Shown here piece by piece: positions 26,801 through 36,499 of a stretch of 64,000 bases of DNA; position 1 is the stretch's first letter; the number at the start of each line of letters is the position of its first letter. Under the pieces are notes generated by a model. It did no database searches. It worked only from the letters and a program-made list of their open reading frames with translations, and was not told the DNA's origin. The translations under genes were made by a program, and so were the position numbers. This DNA is from Endomychus coccineus (Eukaryota > Arthropoda > Insecta > Coleoptera > Endomychidae): positions 1,240,001-1,304,000 of the forward strand of contig OY294070.1 of the NCBI GenBank assembly GCA_958510875.1, read 5' to 3'.

Positions 26801-29267
26801 TTTTGAAATCAGTAACTGTTGAAAATTGTTAACTTAGTTTTATTCTTTTTATTAAAGATACAAAACTCTTCAATGATGGACTGGAATTTTATCGAAGGCT
26901 GGCTATCGTTCGAGGTTACTTATGAATTGTAGGTTATTATAACCTTTAAACTTTGTTCGTAGACTTGGAACACTACTTGACTTGTAGAAATTATTTACTA
27001 ACTTCGGTTACTTTGAACTTCTCGAAGATTGGAACACTTGGGTTCACCGATGTTTATCCAATAAACTAAGGTTATGGAAAATTTTTATGAGTTGCAGGAG
27101 TACCTTGACTCTTCAGATGTTGATTGCTAACTGACTTGGCTTGTCTTCAGATGCCTTTTATAGGCCTTCAAAACCGACGCTACTTGATGTCATAATCCAC
27201 CTATGAGGTGCTTTCTTTACCTATCAAGAATGCTTTGATGATTGTTGCAAACTGACAGAAGTATTACATTGTTACCCGTCTGACGTTTATAATCCGTCTC
27301 GACCAATCAGAATTTAGTATTCTATAAATTTTGAATTATTGAAGATTTTCAACTTATTTTAAATGATGATGATTCCTTCTTTTTAAATTAATATTGCCTA
27401 CATCTTTCCACACACTTTGGTATAAGATAACCTATGATAAGATTATTATTAATATGATTATTCCAATAATTATTAATTGATAGTTTGTGCTATCTCATGA
27501 TAGTTTTTGTAATCATTTTAATTATGATTTCTGTCTTCGTAACACTGTACGTTTATTCACTTTCACTGAAGTTCTTGTTTTACACTTCTAATTCTAATTA
27601 CATTGTTGTTTATTATGTTTTACATTGTTTATTATATTATACTAACTATTATTTAACTTTTAATATTTTTTTTAATTCCATATAATATCTTTTTATTAAT
27701 CTTTTCTGATTTTCAATGTTCGGTAAGTTCTAATTTTCATAACAGTATATAGGCGCAAAGCTAACGAAATATTATAGGTACGCAAAGTGGATACTTGAAG
27801 ATCTTGCAAGGATTTTGGAATAGTTTGAATATCCTCCGATACAATTGCCATTAACGCTGGTGTTCCACAGGGATACGCCTTTGCACTAACTCTGTTTCTG
27901 CTTCATGTCAACGATTTCTTTAAGAATTGTTTCTGGGCGAAGTAATGTGAATTAACAGAATTACAAGCACATAAATAGTTGAGGCATAGTTTGTATCAAC
28001 TAAGAGTGCAAATTGAAATGAACCTGGCAATTTGTAACATCAGTAGAATGACTACAGTCAAAGCCCACTGTACCACCACGACCCCTCCTCTGTTCTTACT
28101 GTTTTTTTTTGTTGTGTTGCATCTCGCCCATCCATCTAGATGATGCTTGGTCTACGTTCCTCTTCGTAAAAGAGGACCTAATGGTACCATGGGATGCACT
28201 ATTAAATTGAGAGAAAGACCAAAAGTCGCTTATTTGGAATTGCAACAGGTACAGTCACACTGCCAGCTACCATTTCCAGATGTGAACATGAATAACTTCG
28301 TGAGGAGACATTTTAGCTGTCCATTGCTTCCTCCCTTGTTTGAATCGTTGTTATTCTGAACTTATTTTGAATAGCAGGTTTTTATGACGACGTTTCCCCA
28401 ACCATTACAGGTGGCATCTTCAGGACAGGCTTGTTAGATTGTATTATTACCAATAGCAGACGATATTTATTGCTAGAAACTTTTAGGACTTCCTTTTATG
28501 AATCAGCTCTTGTCTATTTATCAATTTTAACTCTTGTTTTACCACTGTTCTTCTGATGTTCAGCTTTTCCCTTTAAGAATTGTGGTAGAGGGTTAGAGTA
28601 TTCTTACTTTTTAACATATTTCAGAACTTAAATTATTGTTATACCCTTATTTATTTATGTTGTAGACGAGTATACGTTGCCAGCAGGTACTTCAGTATTT
28701 CTAGGATACTTCCATACACATAGAAGCGCCTTGTACTGGGAGGAACCTTTAAAATTCAATCCAGATCGATTTCTTCCAGAAGAAGTATCGAAAAGACATC
28801 CGTATTCGTATTTACCATTCTCGGGAGGATCTAGGAATTGTATAGGTAAGTTTTAACAATTATTGTAAATGCAAGAATCGTTAGATGAGGAAAAATAAAT
28901 TTAAAGCAGAAATATAGGCGATTCTTTGTCCGAATCGATTAATTTTGAAATTGCGAGAAAACAACCTTCAACACAAAAATTAAGATTAATCTAACGCAGC
29001 CCCGTGCTGTTTTCTAAATTACGAATAACCACTTTGTAAATTTGGTTAAAATTATCCCCTGATTAATGTAATGTTTTAAACTTTCACCAAGGATGTTTTA
29101 TAGGTGGAAGATATGCTATGATGTCAATGAAGACGGTGTTATCAACAGTTGTGAGGAAGTATAAAATTGGAACAACGTATAAGTCAGTCGAGGACATAGA
29201 GCTTTTTACCAACATTTTATTAAGACCAACACAAGGATTCAAAATGTCTCTAGAAGATAGGGAATGA
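17864..29267 (+). CDS. CYP4-clan cytochrome P450, gene B (complete)
   Basis: Eleven exons: 17864-18068, 19198-19395, 19875-20060, 21638-21704, 22733-22859, 23675-23753, 24620-24729, 25208-25276, 25884-26049, 28666-28845, 29104-29267. They sum to 1551 nt, 516 residues plus stop, with no in-frame stop and all GT-AG junctions: an intact gene of normal CYP4 length. Residues 16-32 form the membrane anchor, PGPRG at 49-53 the proline hinge, AGSDTT at 324-329 the I-helix, ETLR at 381-384 the ExxR pair, and FSGGSRNCIG at 454-463 the heme loop with Cys461. The CYP4 glutamate that can bind heme covalently is replaced by Ala in the residues before GSDTT. Probable role: ER monooxygenase of lipids, hormones or xenobiotics; substrate unknown. 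Its last nine exons match gene A in length to within one codon. Introns contain LINE, PLE and other repeats, which lengthen the gene to 11.4 kb. Confidence 0.95.
18188..19170 (+). mobile_element. LINE fragment (endonuclease and pre-RT part)
   Basis: In intron 1 of P450 gene B. Plus-strand words ASAYFHHDRKSPPEDVRKLV, GPTFVTIKRKEVLDLTLC and later KENGGYTKSPEETLELS are typical of the APE endonuclease end and the linker before RT in I/R1/Jockey-type elements. Part of the endonuclease is deleted (no residues between the 'LD' region and EFLNYVSGPTFVT), and stops follow. It ends just before the exon 2 acceptor at 19198. Confidence 0.75.
20620..21450 (+). mobile_element. LINE RNase H and 3' fragment
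   Basis: In intron 3 of P450 gene B. YTDGAKKKERRKAGAYG at about 20634-20685 is the first block of RNase H. MTSRLVLDCRTALKGLSKVN near 20860-20920 is the later RNase H block, without the usual WVPGH. Broken by stops and at least one deletion. Same element type as the pieces at 1.4, 42.6 and 63.5 kb. Confidence 0.7.
21755..22690. other. Intron 4 of gene B, unrecognised AT-rich sequence
   Basis: Contains a run of ten G at 22168-22177 and no recognisable coding or transposon domain. Near 21790-22050 there are repeated words such as CCAACATTTTCT, perhaps part of an old repeat. Confidence 0.45.
23018..23055 (-). ncRNA. Degenerate hammerhead-like motif
   Basis: The minus strand reads CTGACGA, T, GGTG-CAAAA-CACC, GAAAC, then ACTAA with a complementary TTAGT. 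The core has one change from CTGATGA, stem II is perfect, and the same extra T is present as in the motif at 11658-11699. I cannot find a stem I, so this is at best a relic. Confidence 0.35.
23100..23640 (+). mobile_element. 5'-truncated LINE with poly(A) tail
   Basis: Encodes the C-terminal tail of a CR1/Jockey-like ORF2: SSLCFMFKLVNGLISCPDLL, then RTNYG-like STNYGFHSPFDRTF, then a SLSAFKNKI ending and a stop at 23412. About 200 bases later comes an A-rich tail (23604-23640, with T interruptions). 5' truncation with a 3' poly(A) tail is the usual LINE insertion form. It lies in intron 5 of gene B, about 35 bases before exon 6. Confidence 0.75.
23824..24345 (+). mobile_element. LINE reverse transcriptase N-terminal fragment
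   Basis: In intron 6 of gene B. FNSFEAIKSPEADGLFPVFL is the 'KSPG.DGI.P..LQ' block. In other frames KTLERLVQWYLKTGPLKHYP and EEQHAYQ are the next RT blocks, and FLDIEGAF-like residues (DIEGAFNK near 24180) follow. Frame changes between the blocks show it is dead. Confidence 0.75.
25328..25700. mobile_element. Internally deleted PLE remnant
   Basis: In intron 8 of gene B. Carries the PLE end block twice at its left (TTATATATAAATTC, then GACCTATTTCCCGAGAATTT), the CTGGGTCAAGAATC word, and an end block at 25672-25692 (TTTTTGGGAAATAGGTCAC). It matches the borders of the element at 11604-14402 but has no coding sequence. Confidence 0.65.
26335..27735. repeat. Dispersed AT-rich repeat, copy 2
   Basis: Colinear with 3050-4540. 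It lies in intron 9 of P450 gene B and enlarges it to 2.6 kb. Relative to copy 1 it has many small indels, so the copies are not recent. No protein domain seen. Confidence 0.8.
27780..27960 (+). mobile_element. LINE reverse transcriptase fragment
   Basis: INAGVPQGYAFALTLFLLHVND, read from about 27850 to 27915, is the 'GVPQGS.L.P.LFLLYIND' motif of non-LTR reverse transcriptases. Short remnant in intron 9 of gene B. Confidence 0.65.
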
Positions 29268-29305
29268 ATGGAGAGAAGAACTGGAACTGAAATTAAATAG
29301 ATGTA

Positions 29306-29311
29306 AATAAA
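29306..29311 (+). promoter_or_regulatory. Poly(A) signal of P450 gene B
   Basis: AATAAA 39 bases after the stop codon at 29267, a plausible cleavage signal with a very short 3' UTR. Confidence 0.55.
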
Positions 29312-29389
29312 CCACTGTCGTTAAATATTTTCTGAACATTACTTTTCTTACTATCCCTTCCGAATCGCCATTAACTACATCCCGTGATA

Positions 29390-29539
29390 TACAGCTTCAT
29401 TTTGTAGATGAAATGGAGTCCTCTCATGTTTGATGGTTCATCTATGACATATCTACCTACCCATCGATTCGGTTCATAATTCACGTTAAGCTTCGATTTA
29501 ATCCATAAAAGCTGTATGGGCAGGGTTCTAAATCTAAAG
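29390..29539. repeat. Piece of the 300-bp dispersed repeat
   Basis: GGTTCATAATTCACGTTAAG, TTCGATTTAATCC and GGGCAGGGTTCTAAA match the units of the array at 38520-39545. A similar short piece is at 31953-32010. Confidence 0.65.
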
Positions 29540-29860
29540 TCAAAACAAAATAGGAAATCTATTGAATGATGAAACAACTTACAAAAAAATAAAATCTGAC
29601 CATACATTATCAGTACAAAATGACATGAATAAATTGATAAATAAATGGTACAAAAATAAGATAATCCCTGTTGAATTGAAAAATTAATTAATTTGCCATA
29701 ATGGCCAAGCACCATATATCTATGGGCTTCAGAAACTACATAGAAGTGATATACTTTTAAGACCCATTGGAAGTAATATTGGATCGCCTACCTACAATTT
29801 ATCAAAATCTATCAACAATATAATAGGAAAAAATGAATTTCATGTGAAAAACTCTGTTTG
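29540..29860 (+). mobile_element. PLE reverse transcriptase fragment
   Basis: Plus-strand translation is closely similar to the RT at 12147-14302: GNLLNDETTYKKIKSDHTLS, NKLINKWYKNKIIPVELKN, a TAA, then APYIYGL, LRPIGSNIGSPTYNLS and NNIIGKNEF. It corresponds to the fingers region only. Opposite in orientation to the larger PLE copy. Confidence 0.85.
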
Positions 29861-30149
29861 TAATTGAAATGAACGGAAATGAGAAACTACACAACATGTC
29901 AATATTTGTTTCAATGGTTGCCTAAGCTAGTTGATTATCGTCGAGCACTTTATTCATGCCGGTACCATATTTTGCCGCGTTTACGTCTACTTTAACGTTA
30001 GACTTACTGCTTTCACTTCATTTCTCTTGTACACATTACACAAACTACTCTCCCATATATATATATATATAATATCTAATCGATGCGAACACCCGTTAAA
30101 TTGAAACCATCTAGCATCTTCCATCTAATCATCAGTACCATCACTGAAC

Positions 30150-31797
30150 ATGTTATCGACATCAACAGTCAAGAATGATCCAGATTGGGAAGATCATATT
30201 GAAATTAAATACCATGTTATTCCTGAATACTTACATGAAATGAAAGAGGAGACTGCAGATTGTCAAGAATTCAAGATAAAGTAAGTTTTTGGACTAAATA
30301 ACAGATCAATATTTTCTTGGTCTATATTACTATAATATCTTGTTAAAAATAGAAGAGGCATGGCATATATAAGTGATGTTAATTAGGAAGAATTGAATCA
30401 CTCACTAGTACAATGTACTTTGACAGTATTGGGGGATTAAACATGTAAAAATATCATTTAATCCTTTTAATTTCAGAATCGAAAAGTGCAATGTAGATGA
30501 TGAATTGGAATGTATAAAAGCTGATCAAGATTGTAACTCGGATAGTTCTATCAGAATTCTGGGTTCAAAGGACTCGTTGGAATGCCAAGGTAGTGGGTAT
30601 AATGTGACAAACATGGGAGATCATGTGACGGTTGCACCTAAAAGGGAAAAGAAATGTGCCGCTTATCATAATATTCCATCCTCTAAAACGGTATCTCCCA
30701 CCAGTAACACAAGTGAATATACTGTCGGTAGGAAACGCAAACAATTGAAGATACATGAATATGAACATTGCGATTTCGGAAGCCCTCCTTTGTCAAACAT
30801 CAACTGTAAACGTGCAAGAAAGAAGATGCACAAGTGTCAGTATTGCGATTATGAAAGCGCTCAGGAGTCAAATTTGAAAGGTCACATCAACTCGAAACAC
30901 ACAAGAGAGAATATGCACAAGTGTCAGTATTGTGATTATGAAAACCCTTATAGGTCAGTTCTAAAATGTCACATCAACTCTCGACACACAAGAGAGAAGA
31001 TACACAAGTGTCAGTATTGCGACTATGAAACCCCTCATCAGTCAAATTTGAAAACTCACATTAAGCGTAAACACACAAGAGAGGATATACAAAAGTGTCC
31101 ATATTGTGATTATGAAAGCCCTGTATTGTCAACTTTAAAAACACACATTGACTACAAACACACAAGGGAAAATATACAAAAGTGTCCATATTGCGATTAT
31201 GGCTGCCCAGTGTTGGGAAATTTGAAAAGGCACATCAACTCTCAACATACAAAAGAGATTATACACAAATGTCTGCATTGCGATTATGAAAGCCCTTATA
31301 GCTCAGCTTTAAAAATCCATGTCAACTGTAAACACACGAGAGAGAAGATACACAAGTGTCCATCTTGTGATTATGCAAACCCTTTGATGGCAAATTTGAA
31401 AACGCACATCAATTCTAAACATACGAGAAAGAATATACACAAGTGTGGATGTTGCGATTATGAAAGCACTCGGAAGATATATTTAAAAAATCACATTAAT
31501 GCCAAACACACAAGAGATAATACACACAAGTGTCCACATTGTGATTACGTAAGCTCTGTGTTGGCAAATTTGAAAAGGCACATCAACTCTAAACATACAA
31601 GAAAGAATATACACAAGTGTCCATATTGCGATCATGAAAGCCCTTATAGCTCATCTTTAAAAGTTCACATCAACTCTAAACACACAAAAGAGAATATACA
31701 CAAGTGTCCATATTGTGATTACAAAAGTCCTGTGTTGGCAACTTTAAAAAATCACATTAAGCGTAAACATGAGGAAGTCAAAATAGAAGATATATGA
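30150..31797 (+). CDS. C2H2 zinc-finger protein, paralogue 1 (11 fingers)
   Basis: Two exons: 30150-30280 and 30477-31797, 483 residues plus stop. Start chosen at ATG 30150 because exon 1 joins exon 2 in frame across GTAAGT/TTTCAG and the same structure exists in paralogue 2. The N-terminus is acidic (WEDHIEIKYH, EMKEETADCQEFKI). A Ser/Lys-rich linker and one degenerate finger (YEHCDFGSPPL, lacking the second His) precede 11 fingers of form C-x2-C-x12-H-x4-H. They are linked by HTREN-IHKC-like linkers and each begins KC..CDY. Probable nuclear DNA-binding protein; target unknown. Repeated CDYES units and near-identity to paralogue 2 show recent tandem duplication. Confidence 0.92.
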
Positions 31798-32730
31798 ATG
31801 TGAATATACAGGAAGGCATCGAAATACTTGATGTAGATATAGAGAAGTGAATTATCAACAAAAAATGGATATTTATGTGAATATTGCAATTATGAAACAA
31901 ACTTATACTTTAAGTTAACAGAAAACCTAAATAAACTAAATATATTTCTTAAGACAGCTTTGATTTAATCCAAAAACTCCCTATGGGCAGGGTTGTAAAG
32001 TCATACAGTTCTCATCAAATAACTTGGCACCTGTATGAAATAATATCGGCACATTATAATTTGTCTATCTTCTTCTAATACTCATAATTTAGATAAAGAA
32101 ACATTGTAACGTATAATTTCTAAGCAAACCACATACGTCAATGGCATTTTAATGATCTAGAAACAGACAAAACATCCCCGTCCTGTCGTATTTGAATCAC
32201 GTTATTTTTGTCAAGTTTGCAGGCCTGTCATGTCCTGATGCAATTGTATTCAAATGCTGTTGTCTGATTCCTTCATTCACAGGGAACGTAACACAATTTC
32301 TGCTGCACGTCCGTTAAAAGTGTAATCCGTTCTAATACACGACAATACATTGAAAGTATTGAAACTAATATTCACTCTAAAAAGATAATCCGAGTAAACA
32401 ATGTAAACTAACGAATGTTATAGGTTATAACAGCTGCAAATATTTATATATCAACATGATAAGCTCGGAATGACGAACACTATAAGAAACTTGAAAAAGC
32501 TAACCGACTAGGTACGAATACAACCGATAAAGTTGATTCTGCAGCGTGTGGCTTACGGAAATTTCTGTACCAACCTAACAATATAACACTTGTGAATCAA
32601 GAACTTTTCTTAATCAGATACGCCCATTGATGACGTGCGGGCTAAGTTATTTGACGAGAAATGTATAGAAAATGGATCGGAGAGGTTACGGATGTTTCAT
32701 AGAAAATTCGAATTTTTCATAATTTTGAAG
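31798..32730. other. Intergenic, nothing recognised except a short repeat piece
   Basis: Apart from the repeat fragment at 31953-32010 and a piece at 32675-32730 (TTCATAGAAAATTCGAATTT, as in 38520-39545), I see no gene, RNA or transposon domain. Confidence 0.5.
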
Positions 32731-32738
32731 GTATATGC

Positions 32739-33223
32739 CACGGTCGTATATACAGGCTGGGAACTCTATGTTTGACATGAGTCTCTTGCATGTCGCCAAA
32801 CTCGTAGTCTCTCGCTCAGCCACCAGCTAGCGCATGGATCGAAATATGATGTCCGGATTAGGCGCCATATCGTTCAAACACGGTCGTATACATAGTCAAA
32901 GTATAAAGGTCTGCTGGAGCCTCTTTTTAAAATTCGAGTGCAAGCTGATTGGTCGTTTATTTAATGTTATTGACGACGACATAATATGATGTTACGTGCC
33001 GGCGATGTGATTGGAGGAGCTAGGTGACGTCACCTAGCGCGAGAAACGATGATAGAGAGGCTCGAGCAGATCTTTATACTTTGACTATGGTCGTATACGT
33101 GCCAGAGATAATCCCTCGACTCATGCGCCACTCTTTTGGTACTACGCAACAGATGACGTTTAGCGGACACACTACGCACATAGGAAACCGCCTCGAGTTC
33201 CTAGATCTGTATATACGACCGTG
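32739..33223. mobile_element. TIR transposon CACGGTCGTA, copy 1, with nested insertion
   Basis: Starts CACGGTCGTATATACAG and ends with CTGTATATACGACCGTG; interior blocks match copy 2 at 44053-44612 (GTTTGACATGAGTCTCTT, AACTCGTAGTC, CACATAGGAAAC). The left flank GTATATGC is not repeated on the right, so the target duplication is lost or the copy is rearranged. A 199-bp element sits inside. Confidence 0.75.
32891..33089. mobile_element. Nested 199-bp MITE with 8-bp target duplication
   Basis: Ends are perfect inverted repeats (CATAGTCAAAGTATAAAG and its complement). It is flanked by GTCGTATA at 32883-32890 and 33090-33097. Inserted into the CACGGTCGTA element at 32739-33223. The 8-bp duplication is typical of hAT and P superfamilies. 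No coding capacity. Confidence 0.9.
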
Positions 33224-33360
33224 GCTAGAGGTAACGTCACTTTATAATGTCCGCGGAATGGGGAACGGATAAGGTTTTGAAACCTCGCGTTAAGACGGGG
33301 ATTTACTCCTCTATACTATATGATCACTATGAACAGAATTGACTCAACTAGTGAACTAGT

Positions 33361-33396
33361 CATAGATAACTCTACTACAGAGTAGAGTTATCTATG
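33361..33396. mobile_element. P-element excision footprint candidate, 36 bp
   Basis: CATAGATAACTCTACTAC, AG and AGTAGAGTTATCTATG in tandem: the outermost 18 and 16 bases of the P-element TIR at 33573, fused end to end. Flanked by GAACTAGT (33353-33360) and GAACTAGC (33397-33404), a 7-of-8 target duplication. See the second case at 43764-43801. Confidence 0.8.
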
Positions 33397-33779
33397 GAAC
33401 TAGCCAACTAGCACGGAAGTACAATAAGTACGGAAGCTCTCCAAGCACTACACTCAATCTGTGAGTCTGTATCGTATTTTAGTTCGTTTGTATCGGAGTT
33501 TAATTGAACGAATCATCACAGTACCGAGTCGTTCGTTCACCACTCACTTGACTCGCTCATGAACGACCCATCCATAGATAACTCTACTACCGTAGAATGA
33601 AATGTTCCATGTTAGGTACCGAAACCGCGACAAGAGCGCTGCGTGAGGATTGGAAGCGTACTAAATGATGGTTGGGAGGGAAATTCGAAGTTACACAGCA
33701 CATAAATGCAAATTTTGTTTTCTACAATTTAAAAAGGAAATGAAAGTCGATAGTTTTTACCAATAGTTTTTATTCAACA

Positions 33780-35590
33780 ACAAAGTTAGAACAGAAATAT
33801 ATAAAATATACATATAAATATCGAGACTAATTACAATGGGTTAAAGCAAAAATACAAAAAATATACATATAAATACAATTAAATACCGAGACTAATTACA
33901 ACAAAAATACATGAAATATACATGTTGCTGAGTTAGAACAGAAATATATAAAATATACATATAAATATCGAGACTAATTACAATGGGTTAAAGCAAAAAT
34001 ACAAAAAATATACATATAAATACAATTAAATATCAAGACTAATTACAATGGGTTAAAACAAAAATACAAAAAATATACATATAAAAACAATTAAATACCG
34101 AGACTAATTACAACAAAAATACATGAAATATACATGTTGCTGAGTTAGAACAGAAATATATAAAATATACATATAAATATCGAGACTAATTACAATGGGT
34201 TAAAGCAAAAATACAAAAAATATACATATAAATACAATTAAATATCAAGACTAATTACAATGGGTTAAAACAAAAATACAAAAAATATACATATAAATAC
34301 AATTAAATATCAAGACTAATTACAATGGGTTAAAACAAAAATACAAAAAATATACATATAAATACAATTAAATACCGAGACTAATTACAACAAAAATACA
34401 TGAAATATACATGTTGCTGAGTTAGAACAGAAATATATAAAATATACATATAAATATCGAGACTAATTACAATGGGTTAAAGCAAAAATACAAAAAATAT
34501 ACATATAAATACAATTAAATACCGAGACTAATTACAACAAAAATACATGAAATATACATGTTGCTGAGTTAGAACAGAAATATATAAAATATACATATAA
34601 ATATCGAGACTAATTACAATGGGTTAAAGCAAAAATACAAAAAATATACATATAAATACAATTAAATACCGAGACTAATTACAACAAAAATACATGAAAT
34701 ATACATGTTGCTGAGTTAGAACAGAAATATATAAAATATACATATAAATATCGAGACTAATTACAATGGGTTAAAGCAAAAATACAAAAAATATGCATAT
34801 AAATACAATTAAATATCAAGACTAATTACAATGGGTTAGAACAAAAATACAAAAAATATACATATAAATACAATTAAATATCAAGACTAATTACAATGGG
34901 TTAAAACAAAAATACAAAAAATATACATATAAAAACAATTAAATACCGAGACTAATTACAACAAAAATACATGAAATATACATGTTGCTGAGTTAGAACA
35001 GAAATATATAAAATATACATATAAATATCGAGACTAACTACAATGGGTTAAAGCAAAAATACAAAAAATATACATATAAATACAATTAAATATCAAGACT
35101 AATTACAATGGGTTAAAAAAAAAATACAAAAAATATACATATAAATACAATTAAATACCGAGACTAATTACAACAAAAATACATGAAATATACATGTTGC
35201 TGAGTTAGAACAGAAATATATAAAATATACATATAAATATCGAGACTAATTACAATGGGTTAAAGCAAAAACACAAAAAATATACATATAAATACAATTA
35301 AATATCAAGACTAATTACAATGGGTTAAAACAAAAATACAAAAAATATACATATAAATACAATTAAATACCGAGACTAATTACAACAAAAATACATGAAA
35401 TATACATGTTGCTGAGTTAGAACAGAAATATATAAAATATACGTATAAATATCGAGACTAATTACAATGGGTTAAAGCAAAAATACAAAAAATATACATA
35501 TAAATACAATTAAATATCAAGACTTATTACAATGGGTTAAAGCAAAAATACAAAAAATATACATATAAATACAATTAAATACCGAGACTA
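33780..35590. repeat. Composite AT-rich tandem array inside the P element
   Basis: Two related units alternate. One is 65 bp (ACAATGGGTTAAAACAAAAA, then TACATATAAATACAATTAAA). The other is about 82 bp (ACAACAAAAATACATGAAAT, CATGTTGCTGAGTTAGAACA). Successive long units start near 33929, 34143, 34424, 34569, 34714, 34989, 35204 and 35414. The spacings fit one long unit plus 2, 3, 1, 1, 3, 2 and 2 short units, so the short unit varies in copy number within a higher-order repeat. Confidence 0.85.
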
Positions 35591-35591
35591 A

Positions 35592-36240
35592 TTAAAACAA
35601 AAAAACACATAGCGTGTAATAAACGGTTTTTGTTAAGAGGTTGTTTCTCACACCTTTCAGTAAATGTGGTGGATCATAAAATGGGATAATTTTTTGTCCA
35701 TCAACTTCAAATATGAAGTCATATGATTCTTTCCCTCCTCTTGCATACTCCTCTTTTGTTTCCTTCACTAATTTGTTTATCGTACTGACATAATTTGTAC
35801 CTTGATCGCAAATTGTGGCCACCGTATTGAAACTAATTTCCCTGCAAGATCGTACAATGTTTTGAATTGAACATTTAATGGTTTCAGCCTTTGCTGCTCC
35901 TTTAATAAATTGATACATAATTGGTTGTTTCCATTTTCCCTCAATACCTTGCAGCATGAAAACCTGAAAGAGTGTCAATGAGAGAAATTCAATTATTTTC
36001 ATTCACATATAGTTCACCTGTTCATGATTAGATATGTTAGAGGTTTTGTAACTTCCAAAATCTTCGAAACCATCGATTTCGTCCGTATTTTCATTATACT
36101 GGAGGTATGGTGTAAGACTAATTTCATCAAAAATAAGAACACAATGTTTCTCACTAGGTTTCATATTCTTCGCAGTTTCTTTCAATCCATGAAATACAGC
36201 TGGGCTAAAGCCAGGGTATATAGCCGTGTTTTCCCATGAT
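35592..36240 (-). pseudogene. P-element transposase fragment (THAP9-like), two exons
   Basis: Minus-strand exons 36018-36240 and 35592-35963 join in frame across a 54-bp GT-AG intron (…NHEQ|VFMLQ…). Family-typical words: AIYPGFSPAVFHGLKET, KHCVLIFDEISLTPYLQYN, then ATICDQGTNYVSTIN and IIPFYDPPHLLKGVRNNLLT. These are the RNase H-like catalytic core around the first acidic residue and the following segment of P transposases and THAP9. The N-terminal THAP DNA-binding domain and the whole C-terminal part are missing; the frame runs into the tandem array at 35590. It cannot make a working transposase. Confidence 0.88.
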
Positions 36241-36499
36241 AAATATTATGCAAAAATAATATTGTAGAAATAGCGTGTATGATATCAAGCAAAATCCACA
36301 AATGAATTAAACATGGCTACTATTGAACAACAATAACAAACTCATGCGCATTATAATTTCTATTAATTTCGGACGCTTGACGCGTCCTCCCGTGTTTTGG
36401 AAGCGTAAATACTTGACGGTTTTGGTCCCTTCCATAAGACATTTCATTCTACGGTAGTAGAGTTATCTATGGACCCATCACTAGCTACCATCAATAAAC

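Larger units (their letters stand above)
33573..36471 (-). mobile_element. Decayed P element with perfect TIRs and 8-bp duplication
   Basis: A 2.9-kb element with identical terminal inverted repeats of 33 bp (33573-33605 and 36439-36471), beginning CATAGATAACTCTACTACCG. GACCCATC flanks it at 33565-33572 and 36472-36479. Eight-base duplications and TIRs of about 31 bp are P-superfamily hallmarks. The minus strand encodes a P transposase piece (35592-36240). The left two thirds is a composite tandem array (33780-35590). The element lies directly upstream of zinc-finger paralogue 2, ending 28 bases before its ATG. Confidence 0.9.

Noticed and set aside
28381..28435. Motif on the minus strand with CTGAAGATGCC … GGGGAAACG
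   Set aside because: It resembles the hammerhead layout at first sight, but CTGAAGATG is not CTGATGA and I could not form the three stems. Probably part of another common repeat.
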